A stretch of DNA of 64,000 nt from Nymphaea colorata (Eukaryota > Streptophyta > Magnoliopsida > Nymphaeales > Nymphaeaceae), in the NCBI RefSeq assembly GCF_008831285.2, contig NC_045142.1, forward strand, positions 14,945,354-15,009,353. The letters run 5' to 3'. Shown in pieces: positions 59,061 to 64,000 of the stretch. Numbering within the stretch: the first letter of the stretch is position 1; every line of letters starts with the position of its first letter. The notes beneath the pieces were generated by a model that was given only the letters and a program-made list of their open reading frames with translations, made no database searches and was not told the origin of the DNA. The position numbers and the translations under genes were made by a program.

Positions 59061-59493
59061 TAGGGATGTCAATATATCCGATTTGAATCGGATATCCAAC
59101 CGATCCGATCCGAAAAAAATGGATATGGATAAAAATTTAATATCCGATTAAGAAATCGGATCGGATTCGGATTTAATAAATGACATCCGATTGGATTCGG
59201 ATTCAGATATACATGAATATCGGATCGGATTCAGTTTTAGACAAATATCATCTATCTAATACTTGAAAAATGGCAAAATCCGCTTCAAAATTCGGATTCG
59301 GATTCGGATATAAATATAAAAATCGGATTCGGATCAGATTCGGATTGTAAAATCGGATTTCGGATTCGGATTCGGATATGACTTCGCTTTATCCGAATTC
59401 GAATCTAAATCCGAATCCGAATATATGAATATCCGAAAAAACGGATATGGTTGAAGATGTATCCGATCCGAATCCGATCCGTTGACATCCCTA
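59061..59493. mobile_element. Non-autonomous hAT MITE (433 bp) made of ATCCGA-type repeats
   Basis: Perfect ends TAGGGATGTCAA / TTGACATCCCTA, flanked by the 8-bp duplication TAAAGGAC (59,053-59,060 and 59,494-59,501). Copy A lacks it at the same position (about 34,955-34,965), giving a paralogous empty site. The interior consists largely of repeated TCGGAT and ATCCGA words in both orientations. Confidence 0.9.
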
Positions 59494-59689
59494 TAAAGGA
59501 CTACCCAAAAATGTTGTTAGTGATCCTTATTGACTTTTTAAAGTCTAAATGTTAAGTATCAACTATTTTGTGCATGTTAGAGATGGTGAATGAGTAGAAG
59601 AAGCTACTATAATAACCAAGACACAAATGAAGAAATTGTAATAATATCTCCTTATTATTAATGGTGATTGTAATTGAAAATTATTAGGC

Positions 59690-59854
59690 ATATTTGTATT
59701 TAAAACAATACACTAATTTGTGGGTTCAACTCAATGAAGCAATCTCTCAACTATATAAAGGCATTAGAGGTGACCCATCTCCAATTAATATTTTATCACA
59801 TGATTGGACTAGACAAATTTGAACAAGTGCATACTTATGGAATAAGAGTAAAAT
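59690..59854 (+). pseudogene. Start of the coiled-coil segment, cut by an LTR
   Basis: Encodes YTNLWVQLNEAISQLYKGI, matching copy A 35,197 onward, then stops where LTR sequence begins at 59,855. Confidence 0.5.
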
Positions 59855-62405
<2,551 letters not shown>

Positions 62406-64000
62406 GGATTTGTTTTCTCATATTAACCTCTTGGTCTAGAAGCATGGAGCATTATAAATCAAGCAACAATCATTCTTCAAACGTGTGAATTGGGCTCTAA
62501 TTAGTTGCTTGTTTTTTCTTTTCAATTCCGTTGTTTGATTTAATTTGTACATGTTGTGGATGGTACCCAAGTTCAGTTCATGTCAACTACGTTGGGTAAC
62601 TTTATAAATGGCATGAAACTTTATGTGCTCAGTAGAGAGTATATCTTATTTTTTGGTCAGTTTAGTGGGTTCTTTTCTAACCTTGTAAGGCAATATTGTA
62701 ATAGGATGGCTGTACAATATATTTGGCTAATTGCAGATATTTGATCTTGCTTTTTGGTAGACTTTGCTGCATTTTCATTGTACTTCATTTTTTAAAATTC
62801 TGGCTCAGTCATATTTGGCGGTCATTACATATTCTCCATGAAATAGTAGTTGGATCAATTGATCAGAGCAAACCATCTATACATTGGTGACATTTACAAT
62901 GTTTGTGCTATCAGGCATGATTCCGCCAGATATTAGTAATTGCGCAAAATTGGAGATGGCCATGGATTTCCATGGGATATTTCCACAACAATACTATAGT
63001 CCTTTAATGGAGTTGGAGGAACCAGCAGCATTGGATCACTATTAAGGGATCCAGATGACCAAATGCAAATGTGATGTATGCATCATTTATTTGTCAGCAT
63101 TTACAAAAATCGGTCTGTCATGACGTACAAATGACTAGAATTTTTGGAATTCATAAATATGTGGGTCATCTTATAATCTTTGCACATTAACAGACATTAT
63201 TTTGTCTCTGAAGATGTGGTTAAAATGCCCACTTTTAGTAAGGGACTATAACGCTATTAGGGCACGCAACATCTCCAAACTAACATGAAAGCATCAAGCG
63301 GCTGATATTTTCTATTGTTATTTTCACTTGTACTTCCTCTTGGGGTGCACATCCCATGGCTCCCTTATTCGGTGCATGCAGCATATAGTTGTTGAATCTG
63401 AAACCGTTGCATGTATTTGTCATCGCTAGTTTACTTTTGTGTTTGTGCGATGAGAGAGAGAAAAAAAGAAAGATTGTGAGCATTGATATTTACGGCATTT
63501 TCATGGAGTGCTTTTTCTAGGTGGGCAAAAAAATCACAAGTTCGACAAATTAAGGATGTCCCATTTGGGAGAAAATTCCACATGTCTGTCATGTATATGG
63601 ATGATTGTTTTGTTGGACATCCAATCGAAACGTGAGCCTATAGACATGATCAACAGAAAGGTACCGACTCGTTAATGTGGATTAGGATCTTAGTTGAATC
63701 TAAAAGTTGATAGTTCGATACCTGCAAATGGGTAGATAGACTCTTAGTGTAACGTATCACGTATAAGTTTTTGACGTGAAAATTTAGAAGAAAAGAATAT
63801 GAGGATCAAGTTATAGCTGATGTATATAACCATGCACTGCTGCTTAAAGTTGCTCATCGTAAAATGGGATTAAGACCTAGCTTGTTTTAGTGTGAGTTAC
63901 TCATTAATTAAATGTCATTAATTGTTCAGAATGGTAGCCTATTTGGCCATAGAATACACTACAGAATTTGTATCAAATTAAGATTGAGGCATATTCTTGA
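62406..64000. other. Noncoding tail of CACTA copy B
   Basis: Homologous to copy A from 35,930 to 37,480, with small indels. Short open frames (for example 62,556-62,744) are disrupted in A, so they are not counted as genes. Confidence 0.55.

Overview
The window reads as repeat-rich intergenic DNA from a flowering plant nuclear genome. The evidence is low gene density, AT-rich sequence, a plant-type Copia element primed by initiator-methionine tRNA, a Ty3/Gypsy family with very long LTRs, En/Spm (CACTA) transposase remnants with plant-specific DUF4218/DUF4216-type blocks, small hAT and Harbinger MITEs, and exons of a plant WAT1/UMAMIT transporter. I cannot name the species. All homology calls are from reading, not from a search.

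Layout. 1-4.4 kb holds the only apparently intact gene: a minus-strand PHD-finger protein with one large exon and probably one tiny last exon. 4.4-8.9 kb shows nothing I recognise. 8.9-30.0 kb is a stack of Ty3/Gypsy sequence from one broad family. A plus-strand element (16,967-27,259, TSD TCTAT) sits inside an older, minus-strand copy of its own family (about 15,180-30,000). The split halves of the older copy rejoin without a gap when the insertion and one TSD copy are removed. The younger element has lost most of pol and the front half of its 3' LTR in one deletion. Both copies carry an extra reading frame upstream of gag. Further diverged minus-strand LTR and pol pieces lie at 8.9-15.2 kb.

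30.8-37.5 kb and 56.2-64.0 kb are two diverged copies (A and B) of a degraded CACTA transposon. Copy B carries a 433-bp hAT MITE and a minus-strand Gypsy LTR remnant. 38-46.8 kb contains MITEs, minisatellites, a LINE fragment and the first three exons of a WAT1-like transporter. Those exons carry a pair of opposite one-base frameshifts and a lost splice donor, so the locus looks like a pseudogene. 46,990-52,053 is a structurally complete Copia element (two LTRs, PBS, PPT, TSD ACTAC) whose gag-pol has seven in-frame stops and a gag deletion. 52.1-56.1 kb has two unrecognised open segments.

Apart from the PHD gene, the window records transposon decay: nested insertion, deletion at microhomology, and stop codons that fit C-to-T change. 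The most unusual items are the self-nested Gypsy pair with its conserved pre-gag ORF and the compensated double frameshift in the WAT1 exon. No CRISPR array, tRNA or rRNA gene was seen.
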